A DNA stretch of 38,605 nucleotides from Azoarcus sp. (GCA_031276015.1 JAISNX010000141.1:1-38605); one strand, 5' to 3'; positions 25,467 through 33,600 are shown, counted from the stretch's first letter. Numbers and translations: made by a program. The notes: a model not told the origin generated them from the sequence alone.

Positions 25467-26420
25467 ATGAGCGAAATCCCCAACAACCGTGTTTCATTCC
25501 ATGGCCGCAGTGGTGTCGTAAAACCCGCGGCAAGCGCCAAGGGCCGGAATATCGGCAAACACATCGCCATTTACGGCAAGGGCGGAATCGGCAAATCCAC
25601 GACGACCTCCAATATCAGCGCGGCGCTGGCCGAGGCGGGTTACAAGGTCATCCAGATCGGCTGCGATCCGAAAAGCGATTCCACCAACACCCTGCGCGGC
25701 AATCATTACCTGCCCACGATTCTGGACAGCGTGCGCGGCGGCAACAAGGTGCATCTCGCCGACATTTCCGCCACCGGCTTCAAGGGCATCTTGTGCATCG
25801 AATCCGGCGGCCCGGTACCCGGCGTCGGCTGCGCCGGACGGGGCATCAACGCGGCGGTCACGCTGTTGCAGGAGTTGAAACTCTTCGAGGAATTCAAGCC
25901 GGATTACGTCCTCTACGACGTTCTCGGCGACGTGGTTTGCGGCGGTTTCGCGGTGCCGATCCGCGACGGCATCACCGATCGCGCCTACGTGGTGACATCC
26001 TCGGATTTCATGGCCATCTACGCGGCCAATAATCTTTTCAAGGCGGTGAGCAAATACGCGCCGACGGGCGGTGCCAAACTGGGTGGCATCATCGGCAACG
26101 GGCTTTCCGCTGCGTACTCCAATGCAATCATCGACGATTTTGCCGGGCGCACCGGCGTCACCGTGGCGGGCTATGTGCCCCGCGCCTTGGTCGTCTCGCA
26201 AAGCGAGCTGTACGGCAAGACCGTGATCGAAGCCAATCCCGCCAGCGAACACGCGAACATTTACCGCAAACTGGCAAAGTACATCGCCGAAAACGAGGAT
26301 CTCGTCATACCCCATCCGCTCGGCGTCAGCGACCTGCGGGACTGGGCGCGGGATTGGGGCGACCGGGTGTTCAGTCTGGAAACGGGCACGGGCATCGCGG
26401 CGGACAGGGTCGCGGCGTAA
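25467..26420 (+). CDS. NifH-like ATP-dependent reductase
   Basis: This is a homodimeric Fe-protein-like electron donor of 317 residues. The P-loop GKGGIGKS is at 37-44, with GCDPKSDST after it. The [4Fe-4S] ligands are Cys122 (GVGCAGRG) and Cys158 (GDVVCGG). Arg125 matches the ADP-ribosylation site Arg100 of NifH. About 30 residues precede the usual NifH start. By family knowledge it would pass electrons, with ATP hydrolysis, to the component encoded by the next two genes. Its stop codon TAA shares one base with the next ATG (TAATG). BchL, BchX, CfbC and MarH are related; the motifs alone do not assign it to any of them. Confidence 0.92.
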   Translation: MSEIPNNRVSFHGRSGVVKPAASAKGRNIGKHIAIYGKGGIGKSTTTSNISAALAEAGYKVIQIGCDPKSDSTNTLRGNHYLPTILDSVRGGNKVHLADISATGFKGILCIESGGPVPGVGCAGRGINAAVTLLQELKLFEEFKPDYVLYDVLGDVVCGGFAVPIRDGITDRAYVVTSSDFMAIYAANNLFKAVSKYAPTGGAKLGGIIGNGLSAAYSNAIIDDFAGRTGVTVAGYVPRALVVSQSELYGKTVIEANPASEHANIYRKLAKYIAENEDLVIPHPLGVSDLRDWARDWGDRVFSLETGTGIAADRVAA

Positions 26421-27799
26421 TGGCTTTCCACGAAGAAAAAAACGCGCTGACCCGGGAAAAACGCAGCGCCGCCATCAGCCATTACCACGGCACGCTGGCT
26501 TCGCTGATCGCCGATACCGCCGGGGAAGAAATTCCGCAGCGTGTCCGCACCTTCACCCAGGCGGCGCATGACGACATCCTTTCCGCCCTGACCGCCCTGC
26601 GCGGCATCCGCGACGCGGCCATCGTGGTGCATGGCGCGGTGGGCTGCGCGGCAGCGGCGGGTGCTCTGGCGCGGCCGGGCGGGGCGCGCTGGTATTCCGT
26701 CAACCTGAGCGAGCGGGATTCCATCCTGGGCAGCGAAGCGCCCTTGCGTGAAACCATCCTGCGGGCCATCGCGGAAGGCGCGGCGGCAGTTTTCGTCGTC
26801 GGCACGCCGGTCGTGGCGATCAACAACGACGATGTCAACGCGGTGTTGCTGACGCTGGAAGAAGAAACCACCGTGTCGGTGCTGCATGTGAACACGGACG
26901 GCTTCCGCTCGAAGTCGCCCCTGTCGGGGTTCGACACCGCCCTGCATGCCCTGTTGCGCCTGGTGGACGCGCCCGAATCGCGCGGCGATTTCGTCAATGT
27001 GCTGGCGGTGGGCGACAACATCCGCAATGTCGCCGCCATCGTCGGCGCAATCGACGCGCTCGGCATCGGCTGGAACCTGCTGCCCGGCCCCTCGTCGTCG
27101 CTGGAAAACATCCGCAAGGCCGGGAGCGCGCGCGCCACGGTGTCGCTCAACGACGACGAAAGCGAATATTTCGGACTGGGCCTGGAAGCCGCATACGGCA
27201 CTCCCTACCTTCGCCTGCCCGCGCCGGTCGGGCGTGCCGCGACACGTCGCTTCGTCGCCGGACTTGCCGAAGCATTCGGCATCGACGATGAAGCGCAAGC
27301 CTGGCTGCGCGCGCGGGAGGCCGCCTTGCAAGAACTTCTTTCCGCCCGACCCCTGGCGGGGAAAAAAGTATTCCTCCAACTGGACACGGCGCTGGTCGAA
27401 GGCTTCAGCGACCTGATACACGACCTTGGCGGCGAGGTGGCCGGTGTGGCGCTGAGCAATGTCGACCTGAACAACCGCGCCCATCTCGCCCGGCTGGAAG
27501 CCGCTGCCGACATTCCCGCGCTGGTGGCGGTGGGGCAGCCTTTCGAGATTGCCAACGTCCTGGCCCGTACACCTGTCGACTACTACATCGGGCCGGAACA
27601 GACCGCCTTCGCCGCCCGCTTCGGCGTTCGGCCCATCTCCCTGCGCGGTGCCGTTTACTACGGCCACGAAGGCATGCACGCCCTTGCGGCCCGTTTCGGC
27701 GGGCCGCATCCCGATTTCCGGGAGCGAGTGCGCAGGGACTACGCCGAGAACTGGCTGAAGAAAAACGGCGGCTGGCATGTCAAACGGGAAGTACGCTGA
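26420..27799 (+). CDS. Nitrogenase component 1-like subunit (one-cysteine subunit)
   Basis: This is a 459-residue protein of the oxidoreductase/nitrogenase component 1 family. VVHGAVGCAAAAG at 69-81 corresponds to the NifD segment HGPVGC around Cys88. Cys76 is the only cysteine in the whole chain. The NifD positions for Cys62 and Cys154 are not cysteine here (RTFTQAAHD; VVGTPVVAINNDDVNAV), and no residue matches FeMo-cofactor ligands Cys275 or His442. SERDSILGSEAPLRETI replaces the FGG...L segment of the family. It is translated without a gap after the NifH-like gene and directly before its partner (TGAATG). It may correspond to the NifK/NifN-like rather than the NifD-like partner; the order cannot be settled by eye. 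Confidence 0.85.
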   Translation: MAFHEEKNALTREKRSAAISHYHGTLASLIADTAGEEIPQRVRTFTQAAHDDILSALTALRGIRDAAIVVHGAVGCAAAAGALARPGGARWYSVNLSERDSILGSEAPLRETILRAIAEGAAAVFVVGTPVVAINNDDVNAVLLTLEEETTVSVLHVNTDGFRSKSPLSGFDTALHALLRLVDAPESRGDFVNVLAVGDNIRNVAAIVGAIDALGIGWNLLPGPSSSLENIRKAGSARATVSLNDDESEYFGLGLEAAYGTPYLRLPAPVGRAATRRFVAGLAEAFGIDDEAQAWLRAREAALQELLSARPLAGKKVFLQLDTALVEGFSDLIHDLGGEVAGVALSNVDLNNRAHLARLEAAADIPALVAVGQPFEIANVLARTPVDYYIGPEQTAFAARFGVRPISLRGAVYYGHEGMHALAARFGGPHPDFRERVRRDYAENWLKKNGGWHVKREVR

Positions 27800-29134
27800 A
27801 TGGCGAGCATCAGAAATCCGCGCGCGGGCTGCGCGCTGCACGGCGCGTTATCGACGCTGGAAGCCATCGAAGGCATCGTCCCCATCGTGCAGGCCAATGC
27901 GGGCTGCGCCATCCAGCACGCACTGGCGTACAGGGACAGCGGCGGCGGCTACATCGGCGGCCAGGCCGTTCCCGCCGCCAACATCATCGACAAGCAAGTC
28001 ATCTTCGGCGGCGGTTCGCGCCTGCGCGAACAGATCAAGAACACGGTCAAGGTCGTGGAAGGCCGCCTGTACGCGGTACTTGGCAGTTGCGAATGCGCCA
28101 TGGTGGGCGATGACCTGAACGGCATGGCGCGCGAGGCCGCCGAACAGGGTTTGCCCGTGGTCGCCAGCAACATCGCCGGATTCCATGGCGACGTGTATCG
28201 CGGGTACGAGCGGATTTTTCTCGACCTGATCGACGGCCTGCCCACGCTGGAGTCGCCGCCCGTGCCGCAATGCCAGGATGGGGAGCGTCCGCTGGTCAAC
28301 ATTTTCGGCATCGTTCCCACCGCGAACCCTTACTACAAGGGCGACCTGCAAGAACTGCAACGCATCCTCGAAGCCATCGGGCTGCGCGTCAACAGCTTCT
28401 TCGGCCCCGACGGACATGCCGCCTTGTACAGCATGCCGGATGCCGCCCTGAATCTGGTTTTTTCCCGTTGGGGAGAAGCCATCGGCGCGAAGCTCGAAGA
28501 AAAATACGCCACTCCGCAACTGATCTTCGACGCCATGCCATTGGGCAACGAAGAAGTCGGCCTGTTCGTCCAGGCTCTGGTGGAAAGGCTGGATCTGGAC
28601 GCCACGGCGGCGGAACGTTTTCTGGAGCGGGAAGAAGCCTGGTCGGAATACTTCCTGCTTGGCGGCGCGGATCGTTATTTCGACGATGGCGCGGGCAAGC
28701 GTGCCGTCATCGTCGGCGATACGGAAACCGTGCTCAGGATCGGCGGATTTCTTTCCCGCACCCTCGGTGTCGACATCAGGACGGCCATCTATACCGACCG
28801 GGTCGAGGGCGAAGAAGAACCGGCGGACTTTGGCGGCGCGGCGCACAGCACGAGCGACGGCGAGGAGATCGCCGAAGTCTTGCGCGTCAGCGGCGCTGAA
28901 CTGATCTTTGCCAGCTCGCTGGAAGATGCCGTCGCGCAAACATTGGGCGTGCCCTTGCTCGCGGTATCGCATCCGGTGCGGGACAGGTTCATCGCCGACC
29001 AGACCTATGCGGGACTGCGGGGCGCGGTCGCATTGAGCGCGGACACCTTGACGCTGGCACGGCAAGGACAGCGTGCGCTGGAAGAACGGCTGGTGCGGAA
29101 AATCGCAGCGGCGGGTGCGCGGACGGCGGCCTGA
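27800..29134 (+). CDS. Nitrogenase component 1-like subunit (three-cysteine subunit)
   Basis: This is a 444-residue component 1 family protein and the partner of the preceding gene. Cys11 (RAGCALHG) and Cys36 (NAGCAIQHA) are 25 residues apart, as for Cys70 and Cys95 of NifK. Cys97 or Cys99 (LGSCECAMVGDDLNGM) matches the third ligand. VIFGGGSRLREQI is the family FGG motif. With Cys76 of the first subunit this gives four potential cluster ligands per heterodimer, as in [4Fe-4S]-bearing NifEN- or DPOR-type proteins. No FeMo-cofactor ligand is recognised. It is the last gene of the operon. A GC-rich hairpin without T-run (about 29138-29165) follows. Confidence 0.87.
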   Translation: MASIRNPRAGCALHGALSTLEAIEGIVPIVQANAGCAIQHALAYRDSGGGYIGGQAVPAANIIDKQVIFGGGSRLREQIKNTVKVVEGRLYAVLGSCECAMVGDDLNGMAREAAEQGLPVVASNIAGFHGDVYRGYERIFLDLIDGLPTLESPPVPQCQDGERPLVNIFGIVPTANPYYKGDLQELQRILEAIGLRVNSFFGPDGHAALYSMPDAALNLVFSRWGEAIGAKLEEKYATPQLIFDAMPLGNEEVGLFVQALVERLDLDATAAERFLEREEAWSEYFLLGGADRYFDDGAGKRAVIVGDTETVLRIGGFLSRTLGVDIRTAIYTDRVEGEEEPADFGGAAHSTSDGEEIAEVLRVSGAELIFASSLEDAVAQTLGVPLLAVSHPVRDRFIADQTYAGLRGAVALSADTLTLARQGQRALEERLVRKIAAAGARTAA

Positions 29135-29201
29135 TCGGGGTTTTCACGGGGCCGACACCCCGCGCCCGACCAATTCCGCCGCTTTCGCAAGAACCATGAT
29201 G

Positions 29202-29263
29202 CGTCATTGCAAGCGAAGCGCAGCAATCCATACAGCGGTGACTACTCGCACTGATGGGCTGCG
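29202..29263. repeat. REP-like half element with conserved flank
   Basis: CGTCATTGCAAGCGAAGCG then CAGCAATCC is the short palindromic form. It is followed by a diverged copy of the flank seen after 18815 (GCGGTGACTACTCGCACTGA). It lies in the 136 bases between the nitrogenase-like operon and the converging NIF3 gene. Confidence 0.6.
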
Positions 29264-29270
29264 TCGCGCC

Positions 29271-30020
29271 TCAAACCGGATTGGGCAAATCGAGAAAATC
29301 CGCTTCCAGTCCCAGTTCCTCGCGCAGATAGCGGGCCAGGGCCTGCACGCCATAGCGTTCCGTGGCGTGATGCCCCGCCGCGATGTAGGGCACGCCGGAT
29401 TCCCGCGCCAGATGGGTCGTCGGCTCCGAAATTTCCCCCGACACATAAACATCGGCCCCGGCGGCAATCGCCTGCTCGAAAAACCCCTGCGCCCCCCCGG
29501 AACACCAGGCAACGCGCGCTACGCTACGCATGCCGTCGCCCACCAGCAAAGGCTCGCGGCCAAGTTTCGCGGCAAGCGCCGCCGCAATGCCGCTCGCGCT
29601 GATTCCGGCCTCGCCCGGCACGCCGATCCAGCCCAGATCCTGGTCGCCAAAATGGCCCTCGCCTTCCCAGTCCATGAGCCGCGCAAGCTGCGCGTTGTTG
29701 CCGAGCAGGGGATGCGCGTCGAGCGGCAGGTGATAGGCAAGCAGCGAAATATCGTGCCCGAGCAGGCTGCCGATCCGGCGGCGGCGGATGCCGGTGATGC
29801 GCCCATCCTCGCCGCGCCAGAAATAACCGTGATGCACCAGTAACGCATCGTAGCCGCCCGCCGCCGCCGCATCGACCAAGGCTTGGCTTGCCGTCACGCC
29901 GCACAATACCCGCCGCACCTCCGCACGCCCTTCCACTTGCAGCCCGTTTGGGCAATAATCGCGCAACCGCGCGGCTTCCAGCAAATCGTCGAGATGCCGG
30001 TGTAATACATTCAGCCGCAT
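29271..30020 (-). CDS. NIF3-family dinuclear metal-centre protein
   Basis: This is a 249-residue cytoplasmic protein of the NIF3/YbgI (DUF34) family. It has the metal-binding pattern LLVHHGYFW near the middle, AYHLPLDAHP, and the C-terminal GHHATERYGV. YCPNGLQVEG near the N-terminus is diagnostic. Members are linked to GTP cyclohydrolase-like activities but the role is unsettled. The ATG at 30020 is preferred because GGGGAG lies 8 bases upstream; a GTG at 30029 would add three residues. The family name does not mean nitrogen fixation, and the gene converges on the nitrogenase-like operon. Confidence 0.9.
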   Translation of the reverse strand: MRLNVLHRHLDDLLEAARLRDYCPNGLQVEGRAEVRRVLCGVTASQALVDAAAAGGYDALLVHHGYFWRGEDGRITGIRRRRIGSLLGHDISLLAYHLPLDAHPLLGNNAQLARLMDWEGEGHFGDQDLGWIGVPGEAGISASGIAAALAAKLGREPLLVGDGMRSVARVAWCSGGAQGFFEQAIAAGADVYVSGEISEPTTHLARESGVPYIAAGHHATERYGVQALARYLREELGLEADFLDLPNPV

Positions 30021-30074
30021 GTTTCCCACTCCCCATGTTTTCCGGGGGCTTTCCCCGTTCGCAGGTCGTCAATT

Positions 30075-31220
30075 ATGCGTCGCTTGTGGTTGATTTTTGC
30101 GCAAACGGTGACGATCAGCGTCGCCGTCCTGTTCGTCGTCGGCACGCTCAAACCCGAATGGATAGGCCATGCGGCCACGCCACCCGCCCCGCCCGCCACC
30201 ATCCTCGAAGCCCCCGCGCCCGTCGCCAGCGCGGCCAGCGGCTCTTACGCCGAAGCGGCGCGGCGGGCGCTGCCCGCGGTCGTGCACATCTACACCCGCC
30301 AGACCGCCAGGGTGCCCAATCACCCGCTGATGAACGATCCGCTGTTTCGCCGCTTTTTCGGCACGCCGGAGCGCAACGGACTGGGTTCCGGCGTCATCGT
30401 CAGCCCGCAGGGCTTCGTTCTCACGAACAACCACGTGATAGACGGCGCGGACGAAATCGAAGTCGTCCTCAACGACGGGCGCAAGTTCGATGTCCGCCTC
30501 GTTGGCCGCGACCCCGACACCGACCTCGCCGTCCTCAAACTCAAGGCCGATGCCGCCTTGCCCGCCATCACCTTCGCGCCGGTCGACAGCCTCGCCGTGG
30601 GCGACGTGGTGCTGGCAATCGGAAATCCCTTCGGCATCGGGCAGACGGTCACGATGGGCATCGCCTCGGCGCTTGGCCGCCACCACCTCGGCATGAACAC
30701 CTTCGAGAACTACATTCAGACCGACGCCGCGATCAACCGCGGCAACTCGGGCGGTGCGCTCGTCGACAGCGCCGGGCGGCTGGTCGGCATCAACACCCTG
30801 ATCTACTCCACGAGTTCCGGCGAAGGCGCGCTGGGCATCGGCTTTGCCATTCCGGTTTCGATCGCGCGGCACGTGCTCGAACAAATCATCGCCAACGGCG
30901 AAGTCGTGCGCGGCTGGATCGGCGTCGAAATGCGCGAGATCACCCCGGAAGCCGCCGCGTCCTTCGACCTGCCCGCGAACGGCGGCGTACTGATCTACAG
31001 CGTCCTGAACGGCAGCCCGGCCAGCCGGGGCGGCATCGTCCCCGGCGACATCCTGCTGGCCATCGACGGGCAAAACGTGCAGGCTCCCGACAGGCTGCTT
31101 GATCTGATCGCGGCACTGCCGCCCGGACAAACCGTGGCCTTCCGCCTCCTGCGTGCCCGCAAGGAAATCGAATTGCGGATCGTCGTCGGACGCCGCCCGA
31201 CCCCCGCCGCGCGGCGCTGA
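30075..31220 (+). CDS. DegS/HtrA-like periplasmic serine protease
   Basis: This is a 381-residue S1C protease anchored by one N-terminal membrane helix (about 7-23), with the catalytic domain in the periplasm. The triad is His120 (TNNHVI), Asp150 (DTDLAVLK) and Ser225 (RGNSGGAL). A single PDZ domain occupies about 270-370 (GWIGVEMREI ... SPASRGGIVPGDILLAIDGQ). One PDZ and a membrane anchor resemble DegS more than DegP. The last 80 bases recur, without the stop codon, at 32453-32530 because of a later tandem duplication. It is divergent from the NIF3 gene. Confidence 0.9.
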   Translation: MRRLWLIFAQTVTISVAVLFVVGTLKPEWIGHAATPPAPPATILEAPAPVASAASGSYAEAARRALPAVVHIYTRQTARVPNHPLMNDPLFRRFFGTPERNGLGSGVIVSPQGFVLTNNHVIDGADEIEVVLNDGRKFDVRLVGRDPDTDLAVLKLKADAALPAITFAPVDSLAVGDVVLAIGNPFGIGQTVTMGIASALGRHHLGMNTFENYIQTDAAINRGNSGGALVDSAGRLVGINTLIYSTSSGEGALGIGFAIPVSIARHVLEQIIANGEVVRGWIGVEMREITPEAAASFDLPANGGVLIYSVLNGSPASRGGIVPGDILLAIDGQNVQAPDRLLDLIAALPPGQTVAFRLLRARKEIELRIVVGRRPTPAARR

Positions 31221-31263
31221 ACGTTAGGGCAAATCAACTTTATGATGCTCATACCAAACCGAT

Positions 31264-31298
31264 CGTCATTGCGAGGCCCTTCGGGCCTCGCAATGACG
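31264..31298. repeat. Perfect REP-like palindrome
   Basis: CGTCATTGCGAGGCCC and its exact complement flank a TTC loop. The segment from the loop to about 31335 repeats the sequence at 41-98 of the window, including CTTCAATTTGTCGATCTGCT. It is absent from the second unit of the tandem duplication, so it was inserted or lost after duplication. Confidence 0.85.
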
Positions 31299-31568
31299 GC
31301 GGTTCTCCTTGGGCTTCAATTTGTCGATCTGCTCTGAGCGCCACTGTCGCAATCCCGGCCACTGTCACAGTCCTTTACAGCGCCTTGAAGGCGTGCGGGA
31401 ACTGCTGATGAACTTCAGTATTTTCCCGCGCCCCCCGTGAAGACTGGCTTGCAAGCGTTTTTTCTCCGCATGCGCATAAACATATAACCGGAAAGCATGT
31501 GTCGACAAGCCTTACAATATGAAGATGCGAAATGTGATGCTCATCGGCATTTCAATCACTTATGAGCC

Positions 31569-31584
31569 AGGCATGTAAATTGCT
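31569..31584 (+). promoter_or_regulatory. Sigma-54 promoter of PEP-CTERM gene 1
   Basis: AGGCATGTAAATTGCT has GG (31570-31571) and GC (31582-31583) separated by 10 bases and a consensus TTGCT. The site is identical at 32748-32763. The start codon is about 80 bases below the predicted start of transcription. Upstream (about 31358-31395) is CACAGTCCTTTACAG...AAGGCGTGCGGG, the counterpart of the long inverted repeat at 32547-32576. The rest of the 454-base gap shows no gene. Confidence 0.65.
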
Positions 31585-31674
31585 ACCTTGGCATACACGT
31601 TCAGCCAGATGCATGTTCCAAGTCTCGGGTGGGCTGGTTCGGCGGTATTTTTCAAGCACAAGGAGTTGAACATC

Positions 31675-32391
31675 ATGTCCAGAATCATCAATCGCATCGC
31701 CCTGGCAATTAGCGCGGGCGCTTTTCTGTTGGCAGCTCCCTTGGCCCAGGCGGACGGCGAAGATGCCTACAATCCCAAGAAAGCCGACAAGTTCAACGAG
31801 AAGCTGGCAGGGGCGACGCCCGGCGGCGTGCTCTATGTGGCCGATCCGACCCAACCCGTTACCATTACGCTCCTTGATGACGACTCCCTGTTTCACTTGA
31901 CGCATGACTTCTACTGGTACGACTACGACACATCGAACTGGGTGAAATACGATCTCGAGGATTACGGCGTCGCAACGCTGAATGGTCAGACACTCACGAT
32001 AACCCCCACAACGGATCAGGTAGCCTTCGCCGTCGGGATCAAGGACAAGGTCGGCCAGGTGGGTTATTACATCTTCGGGACGGGAGATGGCTCGCTGGAT
32101 ACGGCGAGTAATCTCAAGGATCCCACAGATGTCAAGTATCTCGGTGATCCCCATTCCGTCGTGTACTACGATTACACGGGGCCAGCGAACGTTACGAAAG
32201 AAGCGAATGTGGCGCTTGTCGGGTTCGAGGATACGGTCACGTTCTTCCTTTCGGATTATGATGACGTGATTTTCACAGTCGGCAACATAGCAAGCCATGC
32301 GCCGGAGCCGGAAGCCTACGCCATGCTGCTGGCGGGGCTGGGTCTGGTTGGTGCCGCGACGAGACGCCGCCGGATGGCCGAAAAAGCGTAA
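31675..32391 (+). CDS. PEP-CTERM sorting domain protein 1
   Basis: This is a 238-residue exported protein. A signal peptide spans about 1-26 (LLAAPLAQA before DG). The middle has a DUF4114-like stretch (VGFEDTVTFFLSDYDDVIF). The C-terminus is the exosortase signal: PEPEAYAMLLAGLGLVG followed by basic RRRR. Exosortase would cleave at PEP and hand the protein to the envelope or exopolysaccharide. AGGAG lies 9 bases before the ATG. It is about 70 percent identical, judged by eye, to the next gene. No exosortase gene is in the window. Confidence 0.92.
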   Translation: MSRIINRIALAISAGAFLLAAPLAQADGEDAYNPKKADKFNEKLAGATPGGVLYVADPTQPVTITLLDDDSLFHLTHDFYWYDYDTSNWVKYDLEDYGVATLNGQTLTITPTTDQVAFAVGIKDKVGQVGYYIFGTGDGSLDTASNLKDPTDVKYLGDPHSVVYYDYTGPANVTKEANVALVGFEDTVTFFLSDYDDVIFTVGNIASHAPEPEAYAMLLAGLGLVGAATRRRRMAEKA

Positions 32392-32413
32392 AAGCGCGTT
32401 ATCGCATCGCTGA

Positions 32414-32441
32414 CGAGAAGGGGGGAAGTCCCCCTTTCTCG
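32414..32441. terminator. GC hairpin after PEP-CTERM gene 1
   Basis: CGAGAAGGGGG and its complement around AAGT form a strong stem 20 bases after the stop. Only a short T-rich stretch (GGTTTACC) follows. It is diverged from, but equivalent to, the hairpin at 33601-33634. Confidence 0.65.
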
Positions 32442-32452
32442 GTTTACCTTTG

Positions 32453-32530
32453 TTCCGCCTCTTGCGTGCCCGCAAGGAAATCGGATTACGGATCGCCATT
32501 GGACGCCGCCCGACACCTGCCGCGCGCCGT
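32453..32530 (+). pseudogene. Duplicated 3' end of the DegS-like protease gene
   Basis: About 78 bases match 31141-31220, with translation FRLLRARKEIGLRIAIGRRP against FRLLRARKEIELRIVVGRRP. There is no start, and the rest of the gene is missing. It marks the left edge of the second tandem unit. Most differences are silent or conservative, so it need not be very old. Confidence 0.8.
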
Positions 32531-32546
32531 GGTGTCGGTCACTGTC

Positions 32547-32576
32547 GCAGTCTTTTACAGTATTGTAAAAGACTGC
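32547..32576. promoter_or_regulatory. Long inverted repeat, candidate enhancer site
   Basis: GCAGTCTTTTACA and TGTAAAAGACTGC form a perfect dyad around GTAT. Its centre is about 187 bases upstream of the -24 element at 32749, a distance typical of enhancer-binding-protein sites. Unit 1 has a diverged counterpart at the same distance. A hairpin in RNA is the alternative. Confidence 0.5.
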
Positions 32577-32747
32577 GGGAACTGCTGATAAACCTCGGTA
32601 TTTTCCCGTATGGCCCGCGATAGGATGACTTGCAAGCATTTTCCCTCCGCATGCGCATAACCGGATAGGGGGTGATGTGTGTCGGAAAATTTTACGCGCC
32701 GAGACAAAAAAGAGGGCATTCATTGGAATTTCAATCACTTATAAACT

Positions 32748-32763
32748 AGGCATGTAAATTGCT
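32748..32763 (+). promoter_or_regulatory. Sigma-54 promoter of PEP-CTERM gene 2
   Basis: AGGCATGTAAATTGCT, identical to 31569-31584, with GG and GC 10 bases apart. It is preserved although flanking sequence has drifted. The ATG is about 80 bases below the expected transcription start. Confidence 0.65.
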
Positions 32764-32852
32764 GTCTTGAGGTACGTTTAGCCGGATATAGTCCCAAATC
32801 TCGGGGGGGCTGCTCTGGTGGTCTTTTTCACACACGTAAGGAGTTAGACATT

Positions 32853-33581
32853 ATGTCCAAAACCATCAACCGAATCGCCTTGGCACTCAGTGCGGGCGCT
32901 TTCCTGTTGGCTGCCCCATTGGCCCAAGCATACGGCGATACCGCCTACAACCCCAAGAAACTCGACAAATTCGACGAGAATCAGGATGGAGCAACGCTTG
33001 GCGGCACGCTCTATGTGGTTGATCCAACCCAGTCTGTCACCATCACGCTCCTTGATGATGACTCCGCGCTTCACTTGAAGCATGACTTTTATGTGTACGA
33101 CTACAATACATCAAGCTGGGTGGATGCCGGTGTCAAGGATAACGGTATCGCAACGCTGAATGGTCAGACAGTGACGATAACCCCCACGACGAATCAGGTA
33201 GCCTTCGCCATCGGGATCACGGATCTGGTTGGTCAAAGAGGCTACTACATATTCGGGACGGGAGATGGTTCGCTGGATACGGTGACAAACCCCAAGAAAC
33301 CCGAGTATGCCAACTTGTATCTCGGGGATTCCCATTCCGTCGTGTACTACGATTACCTGGGACCGTCGAACTATACGAAAGAAGGGAACGTCGCGCTCAT
33401 CGGGTTTGAGGATACGGTCACGTTTTGGCCCGGAGGGGGCGATTGGGACGATGTGATTCTTTTGGCAAGCAATGTAAAAGCAACCCCAGCTCCCGAACCG
33501 GAAGCCTACGCCATGTTGCTGGCGGGTCTGGGTCTGGTCGGTGCCGTGGCAAGACGCCGCCGGATGGCCGAAAAAGCGTAA
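32853..33581 (+). CDS. PEP-CTERM sorting domain protein 2
   Basis: This is a 242-residue paralog of the preceding gene. The signal peptide ends LLAAPLAQA before YG. The two share NPKKxDKFxE, TITLLDDDS and YYIFGTGDGSLDT. The DUF4114-like motif is VALIGFEDTVTFWPGGGDWDDVILL. The C-terminal APEPEAYAMLLAGLGLVG plus RRRR is nearly identical to that of gene 1. The two differ most in the middle, around 110-180. It is expected to be exported and sorted by an exosortase encoded elsewhere. AGGAG precedes the ATG. Confidence 0.92.
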   Translation: MSKTINRIALALSAGAFLLAAPLAQAYGDTAYNPKKLDKFDENQDGATLGGTLYVVDPTQSVTITLLDDDSALHLKHDFYVYDYNTSSWVDAGVKDNGIATLNGQTVTITPTTNQVAFAIGITDLVGQRGYYIFGTGDGSLDTVTNPKKPEYANLYLGDSHSVVYYDYLGPSNYTKEGNVALIGFEDTVTFWPGGGDWDDVILLASNVKATPAPEPEAYAMLLAGLGLVGAVARRRRMAEKA

Positions 33582-33600
33582 CAGCGCGTCATTGCATCAC

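Noticed and set aside
21338-29134. A true nitrogen-fixing nitrogenase
   Set aside because: The component 1-like subunits lack FeMo-cofactor ligands and two of three NifD P-cluster cysteines, and no nif assembly genes are present.
21338-29134. Methylthio-alkane reductase (marBHDK)
   Set aside because: Gene content is similar in outline, but that system retains nitrogenase-type metallocluster ligands, which are not seen here. The radical-SAM motif is also not the NifB type.
19235-29270. Genomic island integrated at tRNA-Leu
   Set aside because: No integrase and no repeated tRNA 3' end were seen, and nadE lies between the tRNA and the operon. Base composition of the operon is close to its neighbours.
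29271-30020. NIF3-family gene as part of the nitrogenase-like system
   Set aside because: It is on the opposite strand, beyond a repeat, and the family name comes from a yeast interaction, not from nitrogen fixation.
32414-32441. A palindromic mobile element after PEP-CTERM gene 1
   Set aside because: Its position and its counterpart at 33601-33634 fit a duplicated terminator better.
31552-32499. Minus-strand open frame opposite PEP-CTERM gene 1
   Set aside because: It is antisense to a clear signal peptide plus PEP-CTERM gene and has no family features.
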